The translations under genes were made by a program, and so were the position numbers. Positions 1-9,049 of a DNA stretch of 64,000 nt are shown here, one piece after another. The notes beneath the pieces were generated by a model. It was given only the letters and a program-made list of their open reading frames with translations. It did not search any database and had not been told where the DNA came from. Source of the stretch: Runella salmonicolor (lineage in GTDB: Bacteria > Bacteroidota > Bacteroidia > Cytophagales > Spirosomataceae); the NCBI RefSeq assembly GCF_024158025.1, contig NZ_JAMZEL010000008.1:186001-250000 (forward strand). Direction: 5' to 3'. Each line of letters opens with the position of its first letter. Within the stretch, counting starts at the first letter, position 1.

Positions 1-1
1 T

Positions 2-1597
2 GGCGGTTTGCGTCCGTGGGATACCAACCAAGGCCTTCCCGACGTCATGGCTAATAATCGCGCCCGTGATAATTTTTACATGATTCCGTTCCTCCTCGGA
101 TTGTTGGGGATTGTGGCGCAGGCATTCCGTCGTAAGCAAGATTTACTTGTAACGGGACTATTGTTTATGATGATGGGCGTGGCGTTGGTGGTTTATCTCA
201 ACTCTCCACCCGTCGAGCCCCGCGAACGTGACTATATCTACGTGGGTTCCTTCTACATTTTTGCGTTTTGGATTGGGTTGGGCGTCATGTTTATTTATGA
301 CTTTCTGACCAAGATTCTCCCATCAGCGCCTGCTCGGGCGGGTTTAGCCACCGTTATTGGTTTATCAGCGCCGCTTTTGATGGGTGCCAAAGGCTGGGAC
401 AACCACGACCGTAGCAATCGTTATCATTCGGTTGATTTTGCCAAAAACTTGCTCAATTCCTGCGCTCCCAACGCGATTTTGTTTACGGGTGGCGACAACG
501 ATACTTTCCCGCTTTGGTACGTTCAGGAAGTAGAAGGTTTCCGTACCGACGTTCGGGTGTGTAACCTGAGCCTGTTGGGCACCGACTGGTACATCGGTCA
601 AATGAAGCGCAAAACCTACGAATCTGACCCACTGCCGATTTCGTTGGAATACGAAAACTTTGCGGCGGGCAAAAACGACATCGTGCCTTTCTACGAGATG
701 CCAGCCGTTAAAAACGGTATCAACCTCAAAGAATACATGGCGTTGGTAAAACAAAACAATGCGGCCATTCAGGTGCCATTGACCAGCGGTGAGATGACCA
801 GCATCCTCCCTTCGTCGGTATTAGTGTTGGGTATCAATCCAAATGAAGTTCGTAAGCTGAACATTCTGAAGCCTGAATTGTCGGCTTTTGTAAAAGATAC
901 CATGCAGTGGACCATGGGTAAGCGTGATTTGTACAAGTCAGACCTCATTATGTTGGACATCATTGCGACCAACGATTGGAAACGCCCAGTGTATTTTTCA
1001 GGTACTTTGACCAATGATAACTACCTGAATTTGAAAGAATTCATGCAGTTGGAAGGATACGCGTACCGTTTGTTGCCCGTTCGTGTTCCTGGTGCTTCAG
1101 ATGGTTACGTAAATACAGACATCATGTCTGAAAACCTCATGAAGAAAACTTTCTGGCGCGAATTGGACAACACCAATGCTTATTACGATGGTACTTACAA
1201 AGGTTCGCCGGCATTTTCGGCCCGTATTGCCTTTATGCGTTTGGTTGATCAGCTGATTCGTGAAGGGAAAACGGAAAAGGCCAAAACGGCGCTTAATTTT
1301 ATCCTTACCAAAATGCCGGATAAAACCATTCCCTACGATCAGATTACGGCCAACTACGTGAATTACTTGTTTGCGCTGGGAGAACCCAAAAAGGCCCTCG
1401 AAATTGCGGAAGTAATGAGTCGCCGTGCGGAAGATATTCTTAAGTACAACCAACAGCACGGGGTAAATCAGGATACAAATATTCAGTTGTACATCCTCCA
1501 AACGCTCGCCAATGCGTGCCGCGAAGGAAAACAAGAGGCCCAAGCCAAAAAATACGAAACCTTATTGCAGCAATACATGACTGCATTGGGTGGCTAG
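2..1597 (+). CDS. DUF2723 (GT117-like) membrane protein, C-terminal part
   Basis: The reading frame is open to the left edge, so this is the 3' part of a longer gene. The visible part begins with a short loop (RPWDTNQGLPD) and then several hydrophobic segments in the first ~130 residues. The motif PPVEPRERDYIYVGSF is typical of the Bacteroidota DUF2723 family, whose full-length members are about 1000 residues with an N-terminal polytopic GT-C-like domain. The rest is a soluble C-terminal region with helical, TPR-like character near the end (KTALNFILTKMPD, KALEIAEVMSRR). The family is annotated as protein O-glycosyltransferase-like; no substrate can be read here. It converges on the DUF423 gene with a shared terminator between. 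The family call is fairly sure, the activity is not. Confidence 0.8.
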   Translation, partial: GGLRPWDTNQGLPDVMANNRARDNFYMIPFLLGLLGIVAQAFRRKQDLLVTGLLFMMMGVALVVYLNSPPVEPRERDYIYVGSFYIFAFWIGLGVMFIYDFLTKILPSAPARAGLATVIGLSAPLLMGAKGWDNHDRSNRYHSVDFAKNLLNSCAPNAILFTGGDNDTFPLWYVQEVEGFRTDVRVCNLSLLGTDWYIGQMKRKTYESDPLPISLEYENFAAGKNDIVPFYEMPAVKNGINLKEYMALVKQNNAAIQVPLTSGEMTSILPSSVLVLGINPNEVRKLNILKPELSAFVKDTMQWTMGKRDLYKSDLIMLDIIATNDWKRPVYFSGTLTNDNYLNLKEFMQLEGYAYRLLPVRVPGASDGYVNTDIMSENLMKKTFWRELDNTNAYYDGTYKGSPAFSARIAFMRLVDQLIREGKTEKAKTALNFILTKMPDKTIPYDQITANYVNYLFALGEPKKALEIAEVMSRRAEDILKYNQQHGVNQDTNIQLYILQTLANACREGKQEAQAKKYETLLQQYMTALGG

Positions 1598-1617
1598 CAT
1601 CGTTGGTTTGAATCCAC

Positions 1618-1654
1618 AAAAAAAAGGTAGCGGAATCATCCAGCTACCTTTTTT
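1618..1654. terminator. Bidirectional rho-independent terminator
   Basis: A run of A residues, the stem GGTAGC (1626-1631) and its complement GCTACC (1643-1648), then TTTTTT. The A-tract and T-tract make it usable from both sides, matching its position between the convergent DUF2723 and DUF423 genes. Confidence 0.8.
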
Positions 1655-1674
1655 ATTGCATTTTTTTTGGAAAG

Positions 1675-2058
1675 TTACTGTTTCGTAGCCCCCAAAAAAA
1701 GCAATACCCAGCCCACAATCATGAGGGTACCGCCAATTGGCGCCACGGCGCCAAATGCTTTGATGCCTGTAAAACAAATGGTATAAAGCGAGCCTGAAAA
1801 AACAATGACCCCGCCCAAAAATGAATAGCCAGCCCAATGGTACCACTTGGCAGAAGTAACTGCGGTATTTTGGAGCAAAATGCTGATCAATATGAGCGCT
1901 AATGCGTGGTAAAATTGATACTTCACGGCCGTTTCAAACGTATCCATCCGCCCAGAGGCTTCGAGTGTGGGTCGGAGGGCGTGAGCGCCAAAAGCACCTA
2001 ACGCGACGCCCAATGCGCCTAAAATGGCTCCCGACTGTAGAAAAAATTTAGTTGACAT
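1675..2058 (-). CDS. DUF423 small membrane protein (YgdD-like)
   Basis: 127 residues with four predicted hydrophobic helices. The N terminus reads as a membrane segment followed by GALGVALGAFGAHALRP, the signature of the DUF423/YgdD family of small inner-membrane proteins. The segment TAVKYQFYHALALI is also family-typical. The ATG start at 2058 gives the usual family length. The function of the family is unknown. It is a monocistronic gene transcribed toward the DUF2723 gene, with a TAnnTTTG promoter element 48 bp upstream. Confidence 0.88.
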   Translation of the reverse strand: MSTKFFLQSGAILGALGVALGAFGAHALRPTLEASGRMDTFETAVKYQFYHALALILISILLQNTAVTSAKWYHWAGYSFLGGVIVFSGSLYTICFTGIKAFGAVAPIGGTLMIVGWVLLFLGATKQ

Positions 2059-2105
2059 TACGGTAAATCAAGGTTTGAATCGCTGATAACTGAGAAGACT
2101 TGGCC

Positions 2106-2113
2106 CAAAAATA
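2106..2113 (-). promoter_or_regulatory. Candidate -7 element (TATTTTTG) for the DUF423 gene
   Basis: Exact match to the Bacteroidota -7 consensus TAnnTTTG on the minus strand, 48 bp upstream of the ATG. I see no convincing -33 TTTG at the right distance, so this rests on the -7 element only. Confidence 0.45.
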
Positions 2114-2336
2114 GCCAACATTGTTGACGCTCTGGTACGATTTTGGCTAAAATTCTCAATGAATTGCGCCGAATACTAACTGTAATGGATAAAACACGAG
2201 ATTTTATCACCTAAAAATCCGTTTTTAACCTAATTTTGCGTTAATATGTCAGTTGAATAATATTGATTAACAGTGATTTGGTTGTTATAAATAAACTAAA
2301 TCATTTTTTGCCAAAAGAATAAAGTCTCAGCTTTGT

Positions 2337-3386
2337 ATGGATGTTTCTGCTTTAAAGGCCCTTTGGGTTCATCGTTTTCGTAAATACACTTACATTTTGG
2401 GTGAATACGCGGGGGCATTGGGCGTAATTGTCCGTTTCCTGATTCTTAAGATTTCGTTGAAAGGACGTAGAAAAATGGTGGCAATTTTGCGGACTGAGCA
2501 TTTTGGTGACATTGTCGCCGCCGAGCCTATCGTCCGTCAAGTGCGGGCGCTTATCCCCAATGCTTACATCGTTTGGATTGTGCGGCCTGTATTTAAAGAA
2601 TTGGTAGAAAGACATCCTGAAGTTGATAAAGTGTGGGCACAACCTTCTGTTTTACAGCGACTACTGGTGTGTGAGTCGGGTATTTTTGAGCAAGTATATA
2701 ACCTAGAATTTTGGCAAAGTAACCGAGATTCTATAAGCGAAGATGTGCACGTCAACCGTGTAGCGGCGCAGAAAGATATTACCGTTTTTAACTATTTTGA
2801 GAAAGGAAACCTGCTCTCTATTTTTCAGCAGTGTGCAGCCTTGCCCATTATCGATGATGTGCCCAAAGTGTTTATCAACGATGCTGACCGCGCGCGGGTG
2901 GACGCATTGCAATTGCCCAAAAAACTGATTGTTATTCATTGCAGTTCCAACTATCCCGCCAAAGATTGGTCGGTAGAAAACTGGCATAAACTTGTCAACT
3001 GGTTAATGCACGAAAAAGGCTATTATGTAGCCGAAATCGGCTTAAAAAATGTAGTTGAGAGTACGGATGCACACTATTTGAATTTGTGCGGAAAATTTTC
3101 CATTTTACAAACGGCCGAAATCATTCGACGCGCCCGATTTTTTATCGGTATCGACAGTGGTCCAGCACATTTGGCCAATGCCGTTGACACTTTTGGGATA
3201 TTATTGTTTGGTCAGTTAAACAACTTTGATACCTATATGCCTTACTCTGGTCACTATCAAAATGGCACCAAAGCCCTGCTGATTCGGGAGTCGGGTAAGA
3301 CTTGTGCCGAGTTGGATTATACACTGGTCAGAGGAGAGATTGAAACAATTTTTGACCGAATTCCTACCGTCGCATCTGTTTTGTAG
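2337..3386 (+). CDS. Glycosyltransferase family 9 (heptosyltransferase-like)
   Basis: 349 residues. After a basic, hydrophobic N-terminal stretch the GT9 fold begins with ILRTEHFGDIVAAEPIVRQ, the family's first strand and loop (normally RxxxxGDxxxxxP). The C-terminal sugar-nucleotide domain carries FIGIDSGPAHLANAV, the second family hallmark (D-S-G-P-x-H). GT9 enzymes transfer heptose or similar sugars during LPS or other glycan synthesis at the cytoplasmic face of the membrane; the acceptor cannot be predicted. It stands alone, about 100 bp before dnaB. A TAATTTTG element at 2231-2238 is a possible promoter 99 bp upstream. Confidence 0.85.
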   Translation: MDVSALKALWVHRFRKYTYILGEYAGALGVIVRFLILKISLKGRRKMVAILRTEHFGDIVAAEPIVRQVRALIPNAYIVWIVRPVFKELVERHPEVDKVWAQPSVLQRLLVCESGIFEQVYNLEFWQSNRDSISEDVHVNRVAAQKDITVFNYFEKGNLLSIFQQCAALPIIDDVPKVFINDADRARVDALQLPKKLIVIHCSSNYPAKDWSVENWHKLVNWLMHEKGYYVAEIGLKNVVESTDAHYLNLCGKFSILQTAEIIRRARFFIGIDSGPAHLANAVDTFGILLFGQLNNFDTYMPYSGHYQNGTKALLIRESGKTCAELDYTLVRGEIETIFDRIPTVASVL

Positions 3387-3488
3387 GACATTTGCTATCA
3401 ATGAGTTAAAGAAAAATCCAAATTTTTGTTTCCAAAAGCACTTTCAGAATCGTAAAAATAGGCTTATCATTGTAGTAGATTTTGCCAC

Positions 3489-5087
3489 ATGGACAACGAT
3501 AAATCATACAATTTCCTTCAAAAAAAATCCCTTGGGAACAGCTCCCGCCCCAATCCTAGCAATCGTTGGCTAGAAAATGGGACGAGTATGGGAAAATTGC
3601 CCCCACAAGCGTTGGAGTTAGAGGAAGCGGTGCTGGGAGCTTTGATGATTGAGAAAGATGCGCTCAATTCGGTCATTGATATTTTAAAGCCTGATAGTTT
3701 CTACAAAGAAGCGCATCAAAAAATATACAATGCGATTATTACTCTTTTTACAAATTCAGAACCCATTGATTTATTGACGGTTACGACTCAGCTACGTCAA
3801 TTGGGTACGCTTGAAGTGGTAGGGGGAGCGCAATATGTGACGTCGTTGACGACCAAAATTAACTCGGCGGCCAACATCGAATACCACGCACGTGTGGTTG
3901 CTCAATCGGCCATGAAGCGTGAGATGATTACGGTGGCCTCCAAGATTTTACAGGACGCATTTGAAGATACCATCGACGTTTTTAACCTCCTTGATACCGT
4001 CGAGCAGTCGCTGTTTAAGATTTCAGAGTCAAATATTCGGAAAAACTACGCCGACATGAGCACGCTCATGAACGAGGCGTTGAAAGAACTCGAACGTCGC
4101 CGCGAACAAAAGGACGGTTTGACGGGGGTTCCTTCTGGTTTTACGCAACTCGATCGCTTAACTTCGGGCTGGCAACCTACCGAATTAATCATTTTGGCGG
4201 CACGCCCTGCCATGGGTAAAACTGCTTTTGTGGTTTCGTCGCTTCGCAACGCGGCCGTTGATTTTGGGATGCCGGTAGCCATTTTTTCGCTGGAAATGTC
4301 GGCCGTACAGTTGGTCAATCGTATGATTTCGGCCGAAGCCGAGCTTGATAGCGAAAAACTAAAAAAAGGAAATCTAGCCCCCCATGAATGGACGCAGTTG
4401 CACCAACGCATCGACCGCTTGATGCGGGCGCCCATCTTTATTGATGATACTCCTGCGCTTTCTATCTTAGAATTACGCGCCAAATGCCGCCGCCTCAAGC
4501 AGCAGCACGACATACAGATGGTCGTGATTGACTACTTGCAGTTGATGCAGGGCGACGGAGGCAAAGGCGGTGGAAACCGTGAACAAGAAATTGCTTCTAT
4601 CTCGCGGGCGCTCAAAAACTTAGCCAAAGAATTGAATGTGCCAGTGATTGCGCTGTCGCAGTTGAGTCGTGCGGTAGAAACCCGGGGCGGAGATAAGCGA
4701 CCGCAACTATCCGATTTACGTGAATCAGGCTCTATTGAGCAGGATGCCGACATGGTTGCTTTCCTTTATCGTCCTGAATATTACGGATTTACGCAAGATG
4801 AAGCCGGCAATTCGGTGCAGGGTATCGGTGAGGTGATTGTTGCCAAAAACCGTAGTGGTTCGTTGGATACCATTCAATTGCGCTTTATCGGTAAATACAC
4901 CAAATTTACCGATTTGGACGGCTATTATTCGGCCAATCCTGGCAATAATGCCCCGCTAAACACGGGTAGTATTCCTGCCTCTTTTGATACACCTCCTGCC
5001 GCTGGAGGAACATTTCGTAGCAAAGCCAATGATTTGGGCGCGATGAACTTCCCGCCGCCAAATCCTTCCGAAGAACCTCCTTTCTAG
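3489..5087 (+). CDS. dnaB: Replicative DNA helicase DnaB
   Basis: 532 residues, the usual DnaB length plus a short N-terminal tail. The N-terminal DnaB domain starts at PPQALELEEAVLGALM. The RecA-like motor domain has Walker A ARPAMGKTAF (Lys244), a Walker B region MVVIDYLQLMQG, and DnaB-typical EIASISRALKNLAKEL and DLRESGSIEQDADMVAF. There is no intein. DnaB unwinds DNA ahead of the replisome. An alternative ATG at 3588 (MGKLPPQ) would give 499 residues, but tails before the conserved LPPQ are common in this phylum, so I keep 3489. The DciA-like protein at 8671 is a plausible loader for it. Confidence 0.97.
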   Translation: MDNDKSYNFLQKKSLGNSSRPNPSNRWLENGTSMGKLPPQALELEEAVLGALMIEKDALNSVIDILKPDSFYKEAHQKIYNAIITLFTNSEPIDLLTVTTQLRQLGTLEVVGGAQYVTSLTTKINSAANIEYHARVVAQSAMKREMITVASKILQDAFEDTIDVFNLLDTVEQSLFKISESNIRKNYADMSTLMNEALKELERRREQKDGLTGVPSGFTQLDRLTSGWQPTELIILAARPAMGKTAFVVSSLRNAAVDFGMPVAIFSLEMSAVQLVNRMISAEAELDSEKLKKGNLAPHEWTQLHQRIDRLMRAPIFIDDTPALSILELRAKCRRLKQQHDIQMVVIDYLQLMQGDGGKGGGNREQEIASISRALKNLAKELNVPVIALSQLSRAVETRGGDKRPQLSDLRESGSIEQDADMVAFLYRPEYYGFTQDEAGNSVQGIGEVIVAKNRSGSLDTIQLRFIGKYTKFTDLDGYYSANPGNNAPLNTGSIPASFDTPPAAGGTFRSKANDLGAMNFPPPNPSEEPPF

Positions 5088-5201
5088 GGGCATACAATGT
5101 GCATCAACCTGAAAACCTTCAACGATTCGTTCAGGGAGTGGAACGAAAAACAAACTACGGACGAAGAATCGTTTTGGTGGGCAGCTGAATCTGACGAAGA
5201 A

Positions 5202-5990
5202 TCAGTACCAGTTGAAGTTGTTGCGGGCACCTCTGAAAGATCGAACCTCCATGACCAACGAACCGACCCAAAGGTCGACTTCTACTTTAATGGGAACCTT
5301 GTTGGCATCGTCGGAAACCCAAATTCGGATTGAATTTTCTCCTTTAAATAGTTGGTTATCAGGCATAAGAGGCGTTAGTTTTAACGCTTTTATTTTTCCA
5401 AATTTGGTCTTAATTGTGTCTTTTCCTCGGTATTTTACTTTTAATTTATAGACCGAAGATTCCAGAAAAGTAGGGACATCGACGACGTCATTGGGTTGTA
5501 ATTTGTTGAAATCCAGCGTTCTCAAATAAAAATATCCGCTAATGGCATCCTGAATATGATTGGGAACGTCAAACTTTTTGGTGCCGTTTTCATCGGTTAC
5601 CACGGCATCGTCAGTGGTGTGATTGAAAAGGGTCGTTTCTACTTTTCGGTAATTGTTTTCCTGAATATTTCGGTAAAATTTCTGAGATACAATGGCCGAT
5701 GTATCCATCCATGATTGCCATTCATCACGTACTTTAGCAAACCAACTAAAGGCCCCGAGTGTGGTGCCGACAATGCTTATTTTATAGCAGGGGCGACCAT
5801 TAACGTACTGAATTTGAGGGCTTACGTCGACCACGGCATCTGCCGCATTGAAAATGCCGTAATGAACACGGTACTCAAAATGCTCCCCTACACCAAAGCT
5901 AGTTTGAGCCACTCGGCGATAAGAATCTTTGGCATGAAAAGCTGGGAAAATCAGCAATACCCATAAGGCTATGACACTGCGTCGAAGCAT
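5202..5990 (-). CDS. DUF3108 periplasmic protein
   Basis: 262 residues with an N-terminal signal peptide (MLRRSVIALWVLLIFPAFHA). The body begins with GVGEHFEYRVHYGIFNAADAVV, the typical DUF3108 opening, and continues as a predicted beta-rich domain (YKISIVGTTLGAFSWFAKVRD, KVKYRGKDTIKTKFG). DUF3108 proteins are exported and uncharacterised; some sit in the periplasm next to envelope genes. It converges on dnaB with no obvious terminator in the 114-bp gap. It lies 168 bp downstream of the aminopeptidase on the same strand, so read-through from the metX operon is possible but not shown. Confidence 0.8.
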   Translation of the reverse strand: MLRRSVIALWVLLIFPAFHAKDSYRRVAQTSFGVGEHFEYRVHYGIFNAADAVVDVSPQIQYVNGRPCYKISIVGTTLGAFSWFAKVRDEWQSWMDTSAIVSQKFYRNIQENNYRKVETTLFNHTTDDAVVTDENGTKKFDVPNHIQDAISGYFYLRTLDFNKLQPNDVVDVPTFLESSVYKLKVKYRGKDTIKTKFGKIKALKLTPLMPDNQLFKGENSIRIWVSDDANKVPIKVEVDLWVGSLVMEVRSFRGARNNFNWY

Positions 5991-6158
5991 ACATTCATTA
6001 TTTTTGTTAACACGGCAAGTGTATTTTTTGAGGTCTCGTTTAGGGTCCTTAAATGTACGATTAAAAGCCCAAATCGGTTTTAAGGCAAGGATTTAATGAG
6101 ACGATTCGTATACACCCCAAATTTACAATTAAACGCAGATAGAAGTTCAAAATTGTTC

Positions 6159-7190
6159 CTAAAAGGAGGTAGGGTACTTCGTTTTTAAGTACGAAAGATA
6201 GGCGCGAAAGTTCCCTTTAAACCTTTCATTAAACTCTTTATTGAACTGATTTTGTTGAGAATGGTACGTAAGGTACCCAATAAAAAACGCGTTGTTGGGT
6301 AGTTTCTTGCCGCGCCACGGGTATTTTTTGCCAACCAATCCCCCCAAAAGCGTATCCGAACTTTGGACAATATGTTGAATTTTGGTCGTTTTGAGACTGT
6401 CTTTGAGGGATGTAGCAAGCGAAGGCGTAAATTTTTTATAGAGGCTATCCAGTTGATTGGCCCCGCGTACGATGTGCTGACTGAGGGCGTCGTTGTAGCG
6501 TTTTCGAAATTCATAACGTTCAAGCTGCGGTGCGTTCTTTCCGTATTTGGCTTCCATAAATCGCACCGCCCCGTAGTCGCCGACAAAGCTTGCCAGATTT
6601 TCATTTAATTCCAGATTATCCTTGACAAAGAGCGTGCCGTGAGTCATTTCATGGATGATGAGGTTGGCTAGACTACCTTCGCCCCGGTAGAGCATAGAAG
6701 ATAAAATCGGGTCTTTGAAAAACCCCAAGGTACTCCATGCCGATACTTCGTTGATTTGGGTGTCAAATCCTGCTGCTAGGAGCGTTTTCTCTTCGGTGTT
6801 GGCGCGGGTGGTATCAAAAAAACCTTTGTAAGCAAACGTCCCGATGATGGGGAAGCTCCACTGCTTGGGCTTCATTTGGAATTTTTCACAGGCGGTAAGC
6901 ACCCATAAAATGGGTTTGCCGCCTTGGTCATAAAATTCGGTATAACTGCCCGAAGAATCCAATCCGAGTGAATCAATGGCAAATTGCTTGATTTCACCGA
7001 TGAGTTTTAGCCGCTGTTTGAGCGAGTCGGGGAGGGTAGGGTCCTGTAAAACTTCCGCTACTGGGCGGGTATTGAACAAAATACTCACCTGTCCTTTGGC
7101 CTGCATGTATCCGTAACTAATCAGTTCTCGATAGATGATACCGAGGACGACGAGCACAAGCAAAACAACGAGGAGGGCTTTTTTAAGCAT
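6159..7190 (-). CDS. Putative aminopeptidase, PF10023 family
   Basis: 343 residues with a single N-terminal membrane anchor (about residues 4-20). The zinc-protease motif HEMTH is at residues 180-184, followed by NENLASFVGDYGA with the probable third ligand Glu197. The region AGFDTQINEVSAWSTLGFFKDP before it is characteristic of the family (COG4324). Members are predicted membrane-anchored aminopeptidases facing the periplasm; none of the local sequence identifies a substrate. The ATG lies 16 bp behind the stop of metX on the same strand, so the two are very probably cotranscribed and subject to the same SAM riboswitch. The reason for the pairing is unclear. Confidence 0.82.
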   Translation of the reverse strand: MLKKALLVVLLVLVVLGIIYRELISYGYMQAKGQVSILFNTRPVAEVLQDPTLPDSLKQRLKLIGEIKQFAIDSLGLDSSGSYTEFYDQGGKPILWVLTACEKFQMKPKQWSFPIIGTFAYKGFFDTTRANTEEKTLLAAGFDTQINEVSAWSTLGFFKDPILSSMLYRGEGSLANLIIHEMTHGTLFVKDNLELNENLASFVGDYGAVRFMEAKYGKNAPQLERYEFRKRYNDALSQHIVRGANQLDSLYKKFTPSLATSLKDSLKTTKIQHIVQSSDTLLGGLVGKKYPWRGKKLPNNAFFIGYLTYHSQQNQFNKEFNERFKGNFRAYLSYLKTKYPTSF

Positions 7191-7206
7191 TTGGGTTGCA
7201 TTTACA

Positions 7207-8241
7207 TTAACGTCCTTGCGGGATTCCTTTGGTTTCCCAAGCTTGCAAAATCTGCTTCAACTGCTTGTATTCAATCAAAAAACCGTCGTGACCGTAGAGT
7301 GAGTCAATTTCTTGGTACTCAGCATCGGGAATGTGTCGGGCGAGGAATTTTTGTTCGCTGGGTTGGAATAAAATATCCGAACTGATTCCCACCACCAGCG
7401 TATGCGCTTTTACTTGCGAGAGGGCATTGGTTACGCTCGGGCGGTTGCGGCCCACGTTGTGCAAATCCATCATGCGTGAAAGTGTCCAGTAAGAAAACGC
7501 ATTGAAGCGGTTAGCCAATTTATCGCCTTGGTATTGCTGATAGGTAGCCGCTCGGAAATGATCGGTTTGTTCGTTGCTGTCGCGGGCTTGGGTAAAGTCG
7601 TAGGTGTCATAATTGCGGTACGACAGCAGGGCAATGGAGCGCGCCACTTTCATGCCTTCGATGCCTGCGTCGGGGCGGGCTTCTTGCCAAGTGGGGTCTG
7701 CTTTGATGGCCATGCGTTGCGATTCATTGAACGCAATTCCCCACGGTGAGTGGAGGGCATTGGTGGCAATCAGGACCAGATTTTCGATTAAATCGGGTTT
7801 GATAATGGCCCATTCGAGGGCTTGCTGCCCGCCCAAAGAGCCGCCCGCCAAGGTATGAATGTGCTCAATGCCAAGGTGCTCACGGAGCAGTTCAAAAGCG
7901 TAGATATTGTCCCGGATGGTGATGTCAGGAAAACTCTGAAAGTAAGGCGCTTTTGTCTTGGTATTGATACTCAGGGCGTTGGTGGAGCCGTAATGCGAGC
8001 CGAGCACGTTTACGCATATAATAAACCAATCCTTGGGGTCATAATGAAGTCCGGGGCCTACCAACCCGTCCCACCAATCGGTAGGGTCAGAGCTGCCCGT
8101 GAGGGCGTGGCAAATCCATAAAACATTGCTGCTGTCGGCATTGCGGGTGCCGTGGGTAGTGTACGCCAATTGGAAGCCTGCCAGTTCGCCGCCCAGTTCC
8201 AAAGGAAACGTGTAAGGATATTTGAATAAAGTAACTGCCAA
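7207..8241 (-). CDS. metX: Homoserine O-acetyltransferase MetX
   Basis: 344 residues, alpha/beta-hydrolase fold. The nucleophile elbow is AGGSLGGQQALEW with Ser135, and the C-terminal catalytic dyad is in VVGISSDILFQPSEQ (Asp) and LYGHDGFLIE (His). The enzyme acetylates homoserine for methionine synthesis; some family members use succinyl-CoA, which I cannot decide here. The start must be the TTG at 8241: an in-frame TGA lies two codons upstream and no ATG occurs before the conserved core. A SAM-I riboswitch in its 5' leader supports regulation by S-adenosylmethionine. It heads an operon with the aminopeptidase gene. Confidence 0.93.
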   Translation of the reverse strand: MAVTLFKYPYTFPLELGGELAGFQLAYTTHGTRNADSSNVLWICHALTGSSDPTDWWDGLVGPGLHYDPKDWFIICVNVLGSHYGSTNALSINTKTKAPYFQSFPDITIRDNIYAFELLREHLGIEHIHTLAGGSLGGQQALEWAIIKPDLIENLVLIATNALHSPWGIAFNESQRMAIKADPTWQEARPDAGIEGMKVARSIALLSYRNYDTYDFTQARDSNEQTDHFRAATYQQYQGDKLANRFNAFSYWTLSRMMDLHNVGRNRPSVTNALSQVKAHTLVVGISSDILFQPSEQKFLARHIPDAEYQEIDSLYGHDGFLIEYKQLKQILQAWETKGIPQGR

Positions 8242-8393
8242 GGTTCAAAAACAATTAAAAGTGGTTTTGTTGTTTCAGCGTTTTCAATTTCAAAGGGATA
8301 GTAACGGCCCAGTGCATCTTAACGAAAAGATGACAAACGTGTGTTGCGCAAAAGGCGCATTTGTTTTTCCGGGAATCTTAACATGAATGTTTC

Positions 8394-8519
8394 GATTTAT
8401 ATCCCCTGAGGGTCGTTTTTGCGACCGCTTAGGTAGGAATTAGCACCTTATCTCGTGTATTTGGAAACAGGTTGCCAGAGGTTCGCGGAGCCTATTCTCT
8501 CCCCCCTTCTTTATAAATC
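8394..8519 (-). promoter_or_regulatory. SAM-I (S-box) riboswitch upstream of metX
   Basis: On the minus strand the region holds the S-box signature in order: GAGAGAATAGGC, GAACC, GGCAACC, then GGTGCTAATTCC. The ends pair as an 8-bp P1 helix (8512-8519 with 8394-8401). A P4 hairpin GGTCG-CAAAAA-CGACC lies at 8411-8426. The length of 126 nt is normal for a SAM-I aptamer. It precedes metX by about 150 nt. That leader contains two small hairpins (TGCGC/GCGCA and CATCTT/AAGATG) but no clear U-tract terminator, so the expression platform is not obvious. Confidence 0.92.
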
Positions 8520-8638
8520 AATCGCTGTGCATAATAGAAGCAACTGACTTGATGGTGCAATATTACAGCGCAAAGGGCTGAATCCAAAATAAATCAGAAA
8601 AAACTCGTTGTTCCAATCCAAATTTCTTCATCTTATTG

Positions 8639-8646
8639 TAGCTTTG
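8639..8646 (+). promoter_or_regulatory. Candidate -7 element (TAGCTTTG) for the DUF721 gene
   Basis: Exact TAnnTTTG match ending 24 bp before the ATG of the DUF721 gene, which places a start site about 18 nt upstream of the codon. It is divergent from the metX leader. Confidence 0.6.
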
Positions 8647-8670
8647 TCATAGAAAACTCTGCCCATAAAT

Positions 8671-8991
8671 ATGGTTTACCGTTTTAAAAAAGAAAATGCA
8701 GCCCGCCGTCCGGGGGTAACTACCGTGGGCGATGCCATCAATAAAATGTTGGAAATTTACCGTCTACGCGGGAAATTTGATGAGTCGTCGGTGAAAGTGT
8801 ATTGGGAAAAACTGGTAGGCAAAGAGATTGCTTCGCGTACTTCGGATATTTACGTAAAAGACAAAGTCCTGTTTCTGCGACTGGACTCGGCCCCCCTGGC
8901 CAACGAATTGGTGATTGCCAAACGCAAACTCATCCAATCCCTCAACGACTCCTTTGGTTATGAATTGATTACCGATATTGTGTTTATTTGA
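8671..8991 (+). CDS. DUF721 / DciA-like protein (candidate DnaB helicase operator)
   Basis: 106 residues, the short form usual in Bacteroidota. The KH-like DUF721 domain runs through VGDAINKMLEIYRLRGKFDESSVKVYWEKLVG, then VLFLRLDSAPLANEL and IQSLNDSFG. DUF721 includes DciA, which in bacteria without DnaC/DnaI is thought to help load DnaB. The role is inferred from the family; a dnaB gene lies 3.6 kb away. It is monocistronic, with its own promoter and 58 bp to the convergent receptor gene. A broken copy of its 3' end occurs at 47332-47387 on the minus strand. Confidence 0.85.
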   Translation: MVYRFKKENAARRPGVTTVGDAINKMLEIYRLRGKFDESSVKVYWEKLVGKEIASRTSDIYVKDKVLFLRLDSAPLANELVIAKRKLIQSLNDSFGYELITDIVFI

Positions 8992-9049
8992 TGGTGATGG
9001 TAAAGCCCTGATGTTTTTTAAAAATCGGTGTTAGATATTTTATCTGGCC

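Noticed and set aside
5097..5333. Plus-strand frame of 78 codons after dnaB
   Set aside because: It overlaps the DUF3108 gene on the other strand, has no recognisable domain and no promoter; the minus-strand gene explains the region better.
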